NCBI GenBank assembly: GCA_017506865.1
Contig: JAFCMP010000079.1
Coordinates: 1,302,001 to 1,366,000 of the forward strand
DNA length: 64,000 nucleotides
From: Tribonema minus
Lineage: Eukaryota; Sar; Xanthophyceae; Tribonematales; Tribonemataceae
Direction: 5' to 3'
Below, in pieces: positions 10,679 through 22,193 of this stretch. Numbering within the stretch: position 1 is the stretch's first letter; each line of letters starts with the position of its first letter. The notes under the pieces were generated by a model. That model had not been told where the DNA came from, did no database searches, and was given only the letters and a program-made list of their open reading frames with translations. Both the position numbers and the translations under genes were made by a program.

Positions 10679-12359
10679 AGTACGGTAGAGGCGATAAATA
10701 CGTGGTGTTTGGAAGACCTGTGGGTTTATGCGTGGCCCTTGTGGCGCCTTGTAGACTGGTGCAGAGAGCGTGCGTGCATCTCGTGCCTGATTTTGTTGCC
10801 ACCGATAAACTAAGCACTGTAGAGCCATGATGTGGCCAGGAAGAATGGGGTTCTTGTACTGGATTCGGTCTGCGGCAAAGCATGTGTATGCATAGGTCAT
10901 CGCCAAGAAACAAAATGAAAACAAACGCATGCCAGGAACAAATGTAAACGAACAAATTGGGGTTCTTGTGAATTCCTCAGGGCTTTGTGACTTGGTACGA
11001 ATTGCGCTGCCTGACGTTGCCACCTGTGATGAGCCAATAGAGCTTGTGTTGACCGACAAGCTCCCTTGTTGGACTGACTGATGCAACAGCGTTCATTGCA
11101 CTGCCTGCATCTGAAGGGACATTGCCACCGATCAATTAGACACAATCACAACTGTTGGCTATGAGGTCTACCTTGATTTCTTGCAGATTGCTGTAAAGAG
11201 CGTGTTGCAAGTATTGATTGCGTTGCAAGCTTTCCTACTTGGAATGGATTTTTGTGAACATGCACTGCCAGTGACAGCTTTTCCCCTTGGACGCTCTCTC
11301 TGATAAAGGCTTAAGAGGGGGGGAACGAGACAAGCTCTGAATATGTGCACCATGCTCATTGTGATGGCGGCTGCCATGCATTGTTTCCGCAGTGCGCATG
11401 TGTCGTCGACAAGTGATCGGACTGAGATCTGCTGCATTGCATCACAGTGGAGCAAATCCTTGCAGAGCACAGAGAGTCAACAGCCAGCGCACACCGGCAT
11501 TGCGCAATGGCAGTTCTGCAATGGAATGCATGCTTCACAGGCAGGGGCACACAGCATGGCGACCGAGAGCAGCGATGCATCGCATGTGTGTACGGCCTTT
11601 ATTGCCAGTGTTTACCAGACACAGTACAACGAGCAAGAGCTGGATCGTCTGTACATGGCATAAAACTACCGCCTTCGTCGTCAGTGATCGTGCGCACGCG
11701 TGTGACGTCCAACAGAGAAACAACGCCGCTTGTCCACACACCGGATGTCGCCTGATGGCGACACGAACCCCCCCCCCCCTCCCCCCCCTAAAGCCCCGAG
11801 ATTCCAAAGTCCAAAACCTCCCGACGATCGCACATATATCTTGTCAAGTTGCAACGACTGTAACGGTGATTTTGAGCGCCCTCGAACTAAGGGGTACACA
11901 CAAGCGAGCAGCCCGGTCAACGAGCCGCTGAGGGGCATGTGCCAGGATGACATCAAAACCCCCCCCCCACCCCCCCTCTTTCACTGCCCCTCCCCTGAAC
12001 CCCGCTGCCCCCTCTTGAATGCATTGTGAGGGTGTGACATTTTCACTCCGTGCACAGCAGCGGCGAGCTCCACCCCTGCAGTCGCGATTCCCGTGCTCAA
12101 GTGCATCATCGAGCGCTGCAGCCCCCTGCACGCCAAGCGCGAGCGCTGTGCGCAACTGGCGCGTCCGCGTGCCGCCACGCACGCACCCGCTCACAGTTGC
12201 CGCCGCTGCACGCCTGAGGCCCTGCGGGCCTCGCGCGCTCCCAGTGCGAGATCGTAACTGCCCGCGCTGTCAGCTGTGCGTACACGCCAGGTGCCCCCCC
12301 CCCCCCCCCCCGGGGGGGACGCACTCACGCTGGCGCGTGCATACCGCCGCAGCCGCGCG
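10679..12359. other. Convergent intergenic region (ankyrin / kinase 3' ends)
   Basis: Tail-to-tail spacer. It contains C runs around 11769-11787, 11960-11976 and 12295-12311. No exon, RNA gene or mobile element was recognised. Confidence 0.5.
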
Positions 12360-12707
12360 CTATTTGTACCAGTCGCTCTCGTCCGCGCCCTCGCGGAACG
12401 GGTCGTCCACGGGCGAGCCCACCACCGGCCCCTCCTCGTCAAACAGGCTGTTCTCGGAGTCAGACCCGTCGCCGCCGCCGCCGCCGCAGCTGCTGCCGCC
12501 GTCGTCCGAGTCGCTCGCGTCGCTGTGCATCGTGCTGATCATGAGGCTGTGGCCGAGGCGCGACGCCGGCGTAGCGCAGTCCGCGCCGCCGCCGCCGCCG
12601 CCGCTGCCGCCGTGCGCGCGCGACAGGTTGCCGGAGGACGCGAGCGAGTTGGTGCCGCCGCTGCGCGCGGCGAAGCGGTGGAACATGTTGGTGTCCTCGG
12701 CGTCCGC

Positions 12708-12739
<32 letters not shown>

Positions 12740-15700
12740 GGAGCGGTCCCGCCGCCGGCGGCTGCTGCGTCTGCAGCTGGTCGAGCATGCCGGACATGCT
12801 GAGCCAGTCGAGCATGACCTGAGGCGTTGCACAGCGTTTACGGCGGGGGGGGCGGGAGGGGGCGGGCGGGTGATTGAGCGCGAGCTCGCCTGCACCGTGC
12901 AGCGTGCGATCATGGAAATGAGGTTGCATATGCACGCCGCTGCCGCACAACTCCAGCAGCTCTCTGCAGCTTGACGATGGCATCTGCAGGTTGCGCGCGG
13001 CACCGCGTGGCGCTTGTGGCCGGGTGGAATGCGTGCTCGCCTCGCACAGCGCGCACACCCCAAGTTCTCATCACCACGCGCAACATCATAACTCAGGTAG
13101 GAGTCACGAGTCATGAGTCACTCACTCACTCACTCACTCAGTCACGCACGAACATCACGCACCTGGACGGCGCGATGGACAAACGGCATGTGCATGCGCT
13201 CGTTGGCGTGCGCACCCCAGGTACTCGTCACCCCGCTCGGCATCAGAACTCAGGTGCGCGTCACAGCTCGCTCACTCACGCACGCATGCGCGCACATCAC
13301 GCATTTCGACGGCGCGATCTACGCCCGCCGCGTGCACGTGCCCGTCAGCCGCTTGTCGCGCTCACAGCTGACTCACTCACTCACTCACTCTACTCACACA
13401 CCATCCGAGGGGAGCTAGGCGTTGCATGCACTTCAGCGGCGTGGTCAACGTCTGACGCATGCGCTTGCGGCAAAATCTCCAATCGGCACGCTCTCTGACT
13501 CACTCACTCACTCACTCGTCCTGTACAATCAGAAACCTCAACAGAGTGAACCAGCATGTGGCTGCAGCGGCACCACCCGTCGGTCGTCAGACTCACAACT
13601 CACTCACTTACTCACTCTACCCACTCAATCGGAGAAGCCGCTAAGCGCCGCTGCACGCACCTCAGTCTGCCGCACAGCCGCTTGGCTCACTCGTTCTACT
13701 CACTCACTCTACTCGTACAATCGGACCGAGCGCTGCAGCACCGCGCACCTCGACGGCAGGTTGACGTCCAGCATGTGGTGGCAGCAGAACTAAGTACCTC
13801 TATCTGCATGAGCTCGCCGGCCTCACAAGTCACTCACTCGCTCATTCTACTCATGCAATCGGGCTGAGCGCTGCAGCACCGCGCACCTCTACGGCGTTTG
13901 ACGTCCAGCATGTGGTGGCAGCGGAACCAAGTACCTCTTTCTGCATGAGTTGCTGGCCTCTCAACTCAATCACTCTACTCACTCGCTTTCCCCACGCAAT
14001 CAGAGAAGCTGCTGAGCACTGCACCACGCACCTCCACAGCGTGGTCAACGTCCAGCGTGTAATTGCAGCGGAACTGTGTACCTCCATCTGCATGAGCGCA
14101 CCGGCCTCTCAACTCACTTCACTCTACTCACTCACTCTATCCAGCGATCAGAGAAGCTGCTGAGCACTGCACCACGCACCTCGACGGCGTGGTCGACGTC
14201 CAGCATGTGGTGGCAGCGGAATCACTCCATCTGCATGAGCTCACAAATCACTTACTCACTCACTCTACTCGTACACTAGGGCTGAGCGCTGCAGCACTAC
14301 GCACCTCCACGGCGTGGTCGACGTCCAGCATGTGGTTGCAGCGGAACCACTCCATCTGCATGAGCTCGTCCGCGGTGAGGCGCTCCTGGGGGTCCATGTG
14401 CAGGCAGCCGCGAAGCATGTCCCTGCAGCGTGAGGGCGGAGAGGGCGGACGCGCGTGAAAAGTCCGCCACCACACGAGAGCTAGGAATCGGGCGACACCG
14501 CCAAAGCGCATGTAAGCTAATGCTGACCCTAATACTAGGTCTGGTCCTAATTCTAGCCCTTGACGCGGTCGGCACCGCAGCGCAGGAGACTGCGGTTGGC
14601 AGTGCCAATGGCTCCACAGGGTGAGCCACCTAGGCCGCCATTACGCGAAAGCCGCCAGGCGTGCAACGCGGCTGGCCATACCAATGGCATCGTGAAGTGA
14701 GCGGCACGTGAGAGGAAGAGGAGCGGCGTGGGACGGCAGGGGGTGGATGCGAGCGACGCTGCCGACGACGGGTATTGCGGCACGTCCCGCCTTTGCGGCA
14801 GTCCCGGCGTGGCGCGAGGGCGTACGCGAGGAACGCAACTGTAACCGTAACTCTAACCCTAATGGCCGTGATGAGGCAAAGTGCGGGCCGCCATGACTTC
14901 AGCCGCAAGCTTCGAGGAACGCCGCACAGGTAGCAAATGAAGCTGGCCAACAGTGCGCCGTGAGCAATGCAACGGACAGGGTCGGTCACGCGCAAAGCGG
15001 TCAGCTGAGGCGCTAACGGTGTTGCGCCGATGGCGCTCGGGTGGCAGTCCCTGATGCGGCTCCGTTGTGCAACTTCAAGTGCGCCCTGTTTGATTACTTT
15101 GGGTAATTGCTCACACCGGGGGGTGACGTCCCGCAGCTTCCATCGACAACTTCTTCTACAAGCTAGAAAGAACATGCATTGCCGCGTGCGCACAGCATGG
15201 CGCTAAGAAGAAGGTCACAGGCTCGTTGTAGTTAATGCCGGGAGGTGACATCCTGCAACTCCCGTCCAAGCCATTGTGAGCATGGAAAACGTGCAATAAC
15301 ACGTGCACAAGACACGGCGCGTCAGGGCATGTGCCGGACGAAACTTGAAGTAAACACCGGGTGTGACGTGCCGCACCGGAAGTTCTCGCTGACGCCCGGG
15401 ACCTCGCAGATGATCTCCTCCAGCTCCACCTCCTCCAGCATGGAGTGCAGGTCTATTTGCGTCGGCGCCTGCATGAATGGCAGTTTGCTGCGCGCGCAGG
15501 GACGACAAAGGCAACAATGTGTTGGGGTTAGGGTTTGCAAACTTCAACATGGTGCGTCAACTCGTAAAAGAGGAGTTGGCGTGCGCCTGCTGCAGGCTGC
15601 TCTGACTGCAGCGAGCCCATCGTGTTGTGCACGATGCATTGTTTGCGCCACTTGATGGCGGGAGAGGGGCGCTATCTGCTGGTGGAGGCTTCGCTTCGTA

Positions 15701-18700
15701 AACTGGATGATCCTCATCGGCATGATCCGAAGTTTTACCGTTGCGTCCAAACCCTAACCTAACCCTGAGCACTGTTAACCCCTCATTGGAAATGGTGGTA
15801 CTGTTGCCGCTACACTGGGCGAGCCAGATCAGGGATAGGACGAGGGGTATCACTGACCTTGAGCCCTACTCTGCGTCTAAGCCTGCTCAACCCCAACCCC
15901 CTCCCTAACCCTAACCCTACCTTGACGTCTGAACTCTGCCTCTCACCCTGATCTCAAACCGACCCTAACCTCATGTCCAGGTGGAGCACGTTGCGCGTAC
16001 GGTTTCAGCAGCACGCCAAGGCTCCACTCGTCGTCTGACGCCCGCTCTTTACCCCCCAACTGCAACTCTTGCCCATATGCCATTCACCCTCGTCCGAGCC
16101 GTGACCCCCCTCTTCGACCCTTGCCCCAGCCCCCCCGTCCACAGCAGGTGCGCATGCGATCCTCTACCAGGGTTACGGCTAGGGTAAGCGCCGCGCTAAC
16201 GCAGCAGTAAGCGCGTACCGCGTTGCCATCTCCAGCAGCAGCACGCTCAAGACTCCATATGTCGCATGGTACCTGACTCAAACGCCGTTCCTGAAACCCT
16301 ATCCCTAAACCTAAACCTCACCCTGACCTTTCCCCCCAACCTCAACCCTTTGCCCCAGTCCCAGAGGAGCGCATGCGATCCTACACCAGTAGTCAGGGTT
16401 AGGCCAGTATTCAGGGTTAGGGCTAGCGTTGCGCGTTGCCACTTTGCGCGTACCGTGTCGCCATCTCGAGCAGCAGCACGCCGAGGCTCCAGATATCGCC
16501 CGGCGCCCCGTATGCCTCCCCCGCGAGCCGCTCCGGGCTCATATACCTGCAGCGATGCATGTAGGTATGTAACACACACGTTGGAATCTGACTTGAAGTT
16601 CATTCCTGTATGTAAGTATGTCTGGAATACACATTAGTCTCTAACTTGAAGTTCATTCCTCCCCCGCGAGCCGCTCCGGGCTCATGTACCTGCAGCGATG
16701 CATGTACGTATGTAACACACACGTTGGCGTCTGACTTGAAGCTCACTACCTATGCGCAGCAGCGAAATATGTACGTATGTCTGTAACACACGTTAGTAGC
16801 CAATTTGAAGTTCGTTCCTCCCCCGCAAGCCGGGCTCATTGTGAACCTGTGCGCATGTGCATGTGACACGCGTCGTCTATTCATGACAAGGAGAGCACAA
16901 CTTGAAGCTCATGCACCACCGCCGTTCCGGGTCATATACCGTAAATCACGGGGTATAAGGCAGTGCCTCTGTATAAGAAACAGGTACCTCATACGGCGTA
17001 TAAGATACCCGTTTCTTACAGCATTTTGACAGGCATGTATGTAAGATACTAGGTTTGCTGTATAAGAAACACCCTTTCTTACACGCGGCATAAGGAACCC
17101 TTGCGTGTAAGAAAGGGGGTTCCTTACGCGACGGTATAAGAAACCCCGTATACTGTGCAGCAAGCAAGACAACTTGCAAATTGTAGCAAAGCACCAACGA
17201 CAGGCATGCAGCAAGCAGTACATGAGCCTCTGAGCTTGGCAGGCCCTCGCTTGCGCTTAGCAGAAGGCTCTAGTGCTGGTGGCTTTCATCTGATTCACCA
17301 TCGCTGGTGGCGCTGCTGCTGCTGCTGCGACTGCTGCTGCTGCCGCTAAACCGGCTAACCAGCTGCACCACCACCAGCGGCATTGTGCAGCCGTACTACC
17401 GCTCACTCACTGCCTCTCGCGCACTCACTTCAAGACCCCAACACCATTGGTGACGCATACGCCGCAAGCGCGCGTACGTACGTAGGTACACGCCGTATAA
17501 GATACCTGTTTCTTATAGCATGTTGACAGGTGCGTATGTAAGATACTAGGTTTGCTGTATAAGGTACCCCCTTTCTTATACGCCATATCAGAAACCCGTA
17601 TCTAAGAGGGCCAAAAAGCTGGCGTTGTTAAGGAACGGGTATCTTATACCCCGTGATTTACGGTATCTGCATCCGTCAGTGTACGCATGAGCTTCGAGGT
17701 ATGGTGACAAGCATGTCTGCATACATGTGATGAAGCGCGACTTGACTTTTGCAAACGTGCTTCTTGACAGTCCCGTAGAGCTCGCTACGCATCCGGTGCA
17801 GGCCATTCTGCACAGTCCATAGTTGAGCAGCCGCACATGCAGCTAGGCAGTGCAGTTTGTATGCTAATGGCCAGTGCCATGCACCCTTTTCCAACGACAT
17901 TAGGATGTTCAGGCACCTACCAGACGGTCCATGAATACGCACTACCGAAATGCCACATTATACAAAGAGTTGAGCGATTGGTGCGTTAGCTGGCAGGCGT
18001 TATGATGCCCACCTGATGGTCCCCACCATAGTTGCCGCCATCTCGCTCTCCTCTGCAGCGCGCAGCAGTGAGCAGCAGCAGCACTGTCAGCAACATCACC
18101 ATAGCGTGCGCAAGATGGCGCTACTCTTCACAGGCAACGCCGAGGCGCTCACAGGCGAGGCGCCTTGGCCACAGCCTGCCAAGTACTCATCAGAGATCAT
18201 GTGCATGTCAGAGGCAAAGTTCAGCGTGCAGCAATGGCCAGGGTATCGGTCTTGACAAGCACACGCTACAGCGGCATGGCAAGACAAGTCTTGAGACTGT
18301 GTGCTTTGCATTGGCTATGCATGTGCCGCGACGCTCACCGCTCAAGGCCCCTCATGTGATTTCATGCAAGCGACACTTCGTTACATCCGTTGTCTCAAAC
18401 CGTTGACATGCAGACCTTCCGAGTGCTCAATGCCGCTGCATGCACGGGTATTACACCACAATCAGTGCCGCAGTCAGGTCGGCGCTAAAGACACGTGTTT
18501 CCATCCGCCATCATGCGCCACAACAGACTCGCGTGCGCGCTGTGCTCACCTTCAAGATGCCGTGAGATGCCAAAGTCCCCCAGCTTGACCTCCCCGAGGC
18601 TGCTCAACAGAATGTTCTGCGCGCAGCATGGGCGGGGCGGCGTAGGTATGTAAACGGGGCATGCATCAGTGCACAGGCGGCAGCGCGCAGCAGCTCAAGC

Positions 18701-21700
18701 AACGCCAGACTGAGCGGTGTCGCAACTTTACCTGCCACGAGAGGGCTGTCGTTGCATGTGGTCGAGGGCAGCACGCGCGCCCACGCTAACCCTCGCCCTA
18801 ACCCTAATGCTGAGAGCAGTAGCTGACCAGCAGATCACTAGGTGTATTGTACTACTTCAAGACATTGCTCAGCCCGACGATCGCGGCCGGGCGCGTGGAG
18901 AGGCGCGCGCCGCCGTGCACCAAAACACGCATACGCAAAGCGCAAGCTCCCGCGATATTCATTAGCGGCGTGCGAAATGCTGAAAGTGATCTACTTAAAG
19001 TAAGCATAACTGCAAGGATGTTTGTAATGCTGCCTCCCGTTGATGCACACTGCCACGCCTGTCAAGTGAGCACAACAATAGTGCCATATCCCTAGCAGCA
19101 CAGGAGCCGCAGCCATGCGTCACAAGCGCGGCTGCCGCGAACATCGGTTACGCGTCTGAAACCACCGAGCAAACCTATTGCGCACTCGATGTCTGGGTGT
19201 AAGCGCCAATCAGAGTGCAGGTATGCGAGCCAATCACAGCAGCCGCGAGTGTCGGTTACGCACCTGTAACCGCAAAAGAGACCATCAAATCCAAATCAAT
19301 CACGCACCTGCGGCTTGATATCCCGGTGCGACCGCCGCTTACTGTGCAGGTGCGCAAGCCCCCCCCCCCACCCCGACAGCAGCCGCAAATTTTGATTACG
19401 CATCTGTAACCGCAGAATAAACCATCAAAATCGAAATCAACCACGCACCTGCGGCTTGATGTCCCGGTGCAGCCGCCGCTCAAAGTGCAGGTACGCGAGC
19501 CCCCACAGCACCTGCAGCGCGGCGGCCGCCATGACCTGCTCGTCGTACGCGACGTGCCCCCACGCGTGTATCATGTCCCCCAGGCACCCCATGTCCATGA
19601 ACTCCAGCACGACGTGTATGCAGCCGTCGCGGTAGTACGCGCCGTGCAGCTCGATGAGGCTGCGGCGAGCGCGCGCGCGCGGCACAGCAGAATGCACAGA
19701 GGGGTTTGTGAGGAAGTGATGGTGTGGCCCTGCTAAAACATGGAAGCACGCGCATGGTCACACGAGGGGAGCGCCTCTGCTGCATCAGCGCTCTGCAGCC
19801 GCTCCCGACCTACAGGAAGCGTTGATGCGTGCGCCTGGAACAGATGCATGCGCAGATCTGAGAGGCTATTGCGGCCCAGTGGGAGGGGGGGGGGGGGGGG
19901 AGCGGGGGGGGCATGAGCGCACAATCTTGATCAATCGAAACTGGATGCGTGCTCACGGTAGAGCAGCGCTGCAGTTTGAGTGCGAGCGCCAAACGCAACG
20001 CACACTTGCGAGTGCGTACGTTGCGCGGCTCGACGAGGTTGCTGCAGTGGCAAACGCGTAGTCCGGCGCCCGCCCAGAGTGACATCCGATCGACTCCATT
20101 GCTTGTGCCGATCAGTACTTGAGGAGGCGTCTGCAGGCGGCTGAGTGCTCGTGCTCATGTATGCACGCACGCATCTCAAGCCCAACAACAGCTGCACTGG
20201 CTGAGGAGTGCTACACCGCACTGTGGCCGCAGGCTCAGCCCTCGGATGCATCGCTCATCAAGCACTCCTTCCGGCGCCTACAGCACTGGTTCACAGCAGT
20301 ACACGCAAGTGGCCTCCATAGGTGCACGAGTGGCCTCTAGCAGTGCGGAAGCGGCCTCCTCCGTCGCTTCTCACTTGGAGCAGTCGAGCCCGTGCAACAT
20401 CTTGAGCTCGTCCAGCAGCTGTTTCCGCTTCTCGCGGTCCATCGCGGAGAACACCTTGACGGCAAACAGGCCGCGTGTCTGCACGTGCTGCGCCTGGCGC
20501 GCGCAACGGAGAAAGACGAGAGAAGGGGCATCCGCGGTACGCGTCAGTTGCGCGGACGCAGACGGGCCGCGCATGTGAGCGCGCTGCGTGCGCGCACGCT
20601 GCGAGAGGGCCGCGGCACGCATGCCCTCTCCGCCTGCAGCGCATCATGCGGCAAGGCAGTGCACGTTGGTTGCGCAAGCGTGCCAGCCCACTTGCAGTTG
20701 CCTCACGGAAGTTCACGACCGCGACGTTGGTTCAAGGCTGCGAGGGGTAGGGTAACGGTAGGTAGGGTCAAGGGGGCATGTACATACACACTCCGTACAC
20801 GTGCGCGCCGCGCCAGCTGCAAGGCTGGCTCGTGCTGAACACGGCGACGGCGCGCCTTTCAGCTTCAACAGAGCACGCGCCGCAGGCTTGGGAAGCGCAG
20901 CTGACGGCGACGCAATGAGGACAGGCATCATCCGCATGCCTCGACACCGCGCGCTCACCGGCAGCGCAGCTGCAGAGCGTCATGCGTGCGAGAGAGACGC
21001 GCAGGCGCAGCAGCGCAGCTCGCGCTACTCGCTCACCTTCTTCACTACGCTGCACGCGCCCCGCCCCAGATCGCACAGCATCCTCAGATCCGCCTGTTAC
21101 AGGGGGGGGGCGGCGCAGATGACCACTAGCGTCAACACAGACCAGTCCTCATCACCATGACCGCAAGGCCTGCACCAGCAGGGCGGCTGCGCACTGGGTA
21201 CACCAACACTTGACGGCGGGCCGGAAGGTGACGATGCGGCGGGCAAGAAAGTTGATGCGGCGACGTGCGCGGCGCTGCGTGGGGCTTCGCATCCACAGTG
21301 CTACAATGTTGAGTCCCGCAACAGCGCGCTGATGCCGTCGTACTGTCTGCGCCACTGGCGGCCTGTCCTCTTCTGCTGCTCATACGCCACAGCACACGCA
21401 CGAAACATGAACACGCTGTAACATGACAATAAAGTGACAGCACAACCAATTCCATGCATGCGCCCCGGCGTGCTCCCGCAACGCTCAAAGGCGCAACCAC
21501 ACAGCTGTGTGGCGACTCTTGGCACTTGCAGTGGGCACTGTCGGTTCTGCGGCTATTGCTGCTTCCGATGCTGCTACCGACGCAAACTCTGCTTTATTGA
21601 TTAACAATTGTTTATTCAACAATCAGCTGCGATTATGTTCCTGTGGCTCTGGCCCGCCAGCAGCAACCTTGCAGCAGTCGAATCATTGTTTGCCGAAGAC

Positions 21701-22052
21701 TGAATAATGAGCACTCATGGGAGCGACAAGAGCCTGCAGAGCTAGCTCTGCAGCTCAATAAATATTTGTACCTATCGCGGAAAATGTTTCTGAAAACTCG
21801 AGGTGCGTTGCAAGATGCAGCAATAACTGCAGCCGGTTGCCTGCAATGACCTACCTCTTGCACGGCTCCCACGCGCTCCCCCTTGATGTACAGCCCCTCC
21901 TTCGTTATTTCCACATCGCCACTGGTGAAGTGGGAGGCATTGTCGTCCATTTCAAACGAGGCATGCATCAAGTCCATGTCACCAACACCGTGCAGGGGCA
22001 GGGACATGGCGGCTCGAGGCGGTCGCCGCATAGCAACTGGTGCATCGTCCAT
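12360..22052 (-). CDS. MKK: MAP kinase kinase (MKK/MEK family), 490 aa, ten exons
   Basis: Exons (minus): 21855-22052, 21037-21093, 20375-20493, 19449-19659, 18550-18616, 18013-18052, 16454-16546, 15377-15487, 14305-14422, 12360-12818. All phases close, giving 491 codons. An in-frame ATG at 22193 could add 47 residues. Kinase landmarks: Gly loop GRGACSVV (76-83), Lys98 in FAVKVF, helix-C Glu114, catalytic HRDIKPQN with Asp191, DFG at 209-211, activation loop EESEMAATMVGT (218-229), then YMSPERL and DIWSLGVLLLEMAT. The pre-kinase HFTSGDVEITKEGLYIKGE and the VGT-x-x-YMSPER block are typical of MKKs, which phosphorylate MAP kinases on Thr and Tyr. RRPPRAAMSLPL near the N-terminus fits a basic-plus-LxL MAPK docking motif. 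The C-terminal exon adds a Gly-rich, acidic tail ending DESDWYK. The first activation-loop site is occupied by Glu, with Ser220 and Thr225 nearby. Introns hold several exon-echo arrays and a MITE-like element. Confidence 0.92.
13090..14304 (-). repeat. Flagship exon-echo array: about eight decayed copies of a kinase exon tail and donor
   Basis: The tail of the live exon 14305-14422 (QMEWFRCNHMLDVDHAVE plus GTGCGT donor) recurs downstream in the intron. On the + strand the anchor CGTCCAGC lies at 14322 (live), 14197, 14049, 13902 and 13765. More decayed copies are near 13548, 13449, 13322 and 13180. Most spacings are 125-148 bp. Copies are separated by (ACTC)n-type runs. Similarity falls with distance: the 14197 copy differs by a few bases but has a stop (TGGAGTGATT), and the distal ones keep only fragments. 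Confidence 0.9.
15110..15376 (-). repeat. Donor-side exon echoes of kinase exon 8
   Basis: The exon end AACTTCCG plus donor GTGCGGCACGTCAC (at 15377) is echoed near 15246 and 15125 (+ strand GACATCCTGCAACTCC and GACGTCCCGCAGCTTCC), spacing about 120 bp. Confidence 0.65.
15740..16440. other. Interstitial telomere-like hexamers in a kinase intron
   Basis: Many CCCTAA/TTAGGG motifs and variants occur, for example CCCTAACCCTAACCCTACC near 15903 and GTTAGGGCTAG near 16425. They are interrupted and mixed with exon echoes, so this is an interstitial remnant and not a chromosome end. Smaller clusters lie at 9764-9778, 14845-14862, 18786-18812, 44572-44586 and 52471-52486. Confidence 0.6.
15985..16453 (-). 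repeat. Donor-side exon echoes of kinase exon 7
   Basis: The live exon end with its donor (+ strand GCGCGTAC at 16446) followed by the codons of LLLEMAT is echoed at 16211 (GCGCGTACCGCGTTGCCATC) and 15993 (GCGCGTACGGTTTCAGCAGC), spacing 235 and 218 bp. Confidence 0.75.
16640..16870 (-). repeat. Acceptor-side exon echoes of kinase exon 7
   Basis: The head of the same exon with its acceptor (+ strand CCGCTCCGGGCTCATATACC at 16529-16548, then TGCAGCGATGCATGT) is repeated about 143 bp further, near 16669-16700, almost unchanged. A weaker copy lies near 16825-16860. This exon therefore has echo arrays on both sides. Confidence 0.75.
16936..17666. mobile_element. Foldback/MITE-like element, 731 bp, with 24-bp perfect terminal inverted repeats
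   Basis: ATACCGTAAATCACGGGG plus TATAAG at 16936-16959 is the exact reverse complement of 17643-17666. Inside each arm lies a direct repeat of about 90 bp (about 16990-17085 and 17490-17585, sharing TATAAGATACC, GACAGG and GATACTAGGTTTGCTGTATAAG) plus many GTATAAGAAACC inverted motifs. The centre (17150-17480) contains a short CTG-rich microsatellite. No transposase frame is present, so it would be non-autonomous. No clear target-site duplication was identified. It sits in the kinase intron between exons 6 and 7. Confidence 0.8.
19100..19448 (-). repeat. Donor-side exon echoes of kinase exon 4 (140-bp unit)
   Basis: The exon end encoding HRDIKPQ plus donor (+ strand CGCACCTGCGGCTTGATGTC at 19445) is repeated 140 bp away at 19305 (CGCACCTGCGGCTTGATATC). 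The linked intron part with CTGTAACCGCA and ACCATCAAA occurs at both 19260 and 19400. A third, weaker unit starts near 19110. Confidence 0.8.
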
Positions 22053-22193
22053 GGCCGCTGGTTTCTGCTCAGGCACTTGTCGGTGCTGGTGCGCCGCCGC
22101 AGTTGCTTTCAGCGAGCCTTGCACAAAGTGTTCCTGGTGCCTGCCAGCAGCTCGATGTATCACGAGATCGTTGCAAAGCAACAACAGCTGCAC

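Noticed and set aside
12019..12974. Plus-strand frames of 267 and 232 codons
   Set aside because: Antisense to the Gly/Ser-rich last exon of the MAP kinase kinase.
13090..14304. Regularly spaced repeats resembling a CRISPR array
   Set aside because: Units are diverged copies of a eukaryotic kinase exon with microsatellite between them, in an intron. No Cas genes and no identical direct repeats.
15740..16440. Possible chromosome end because of CCCTAA repeats
   Set aside because: The hexamers are short, interrupted and flanked on both sides by coding exons of one gene.
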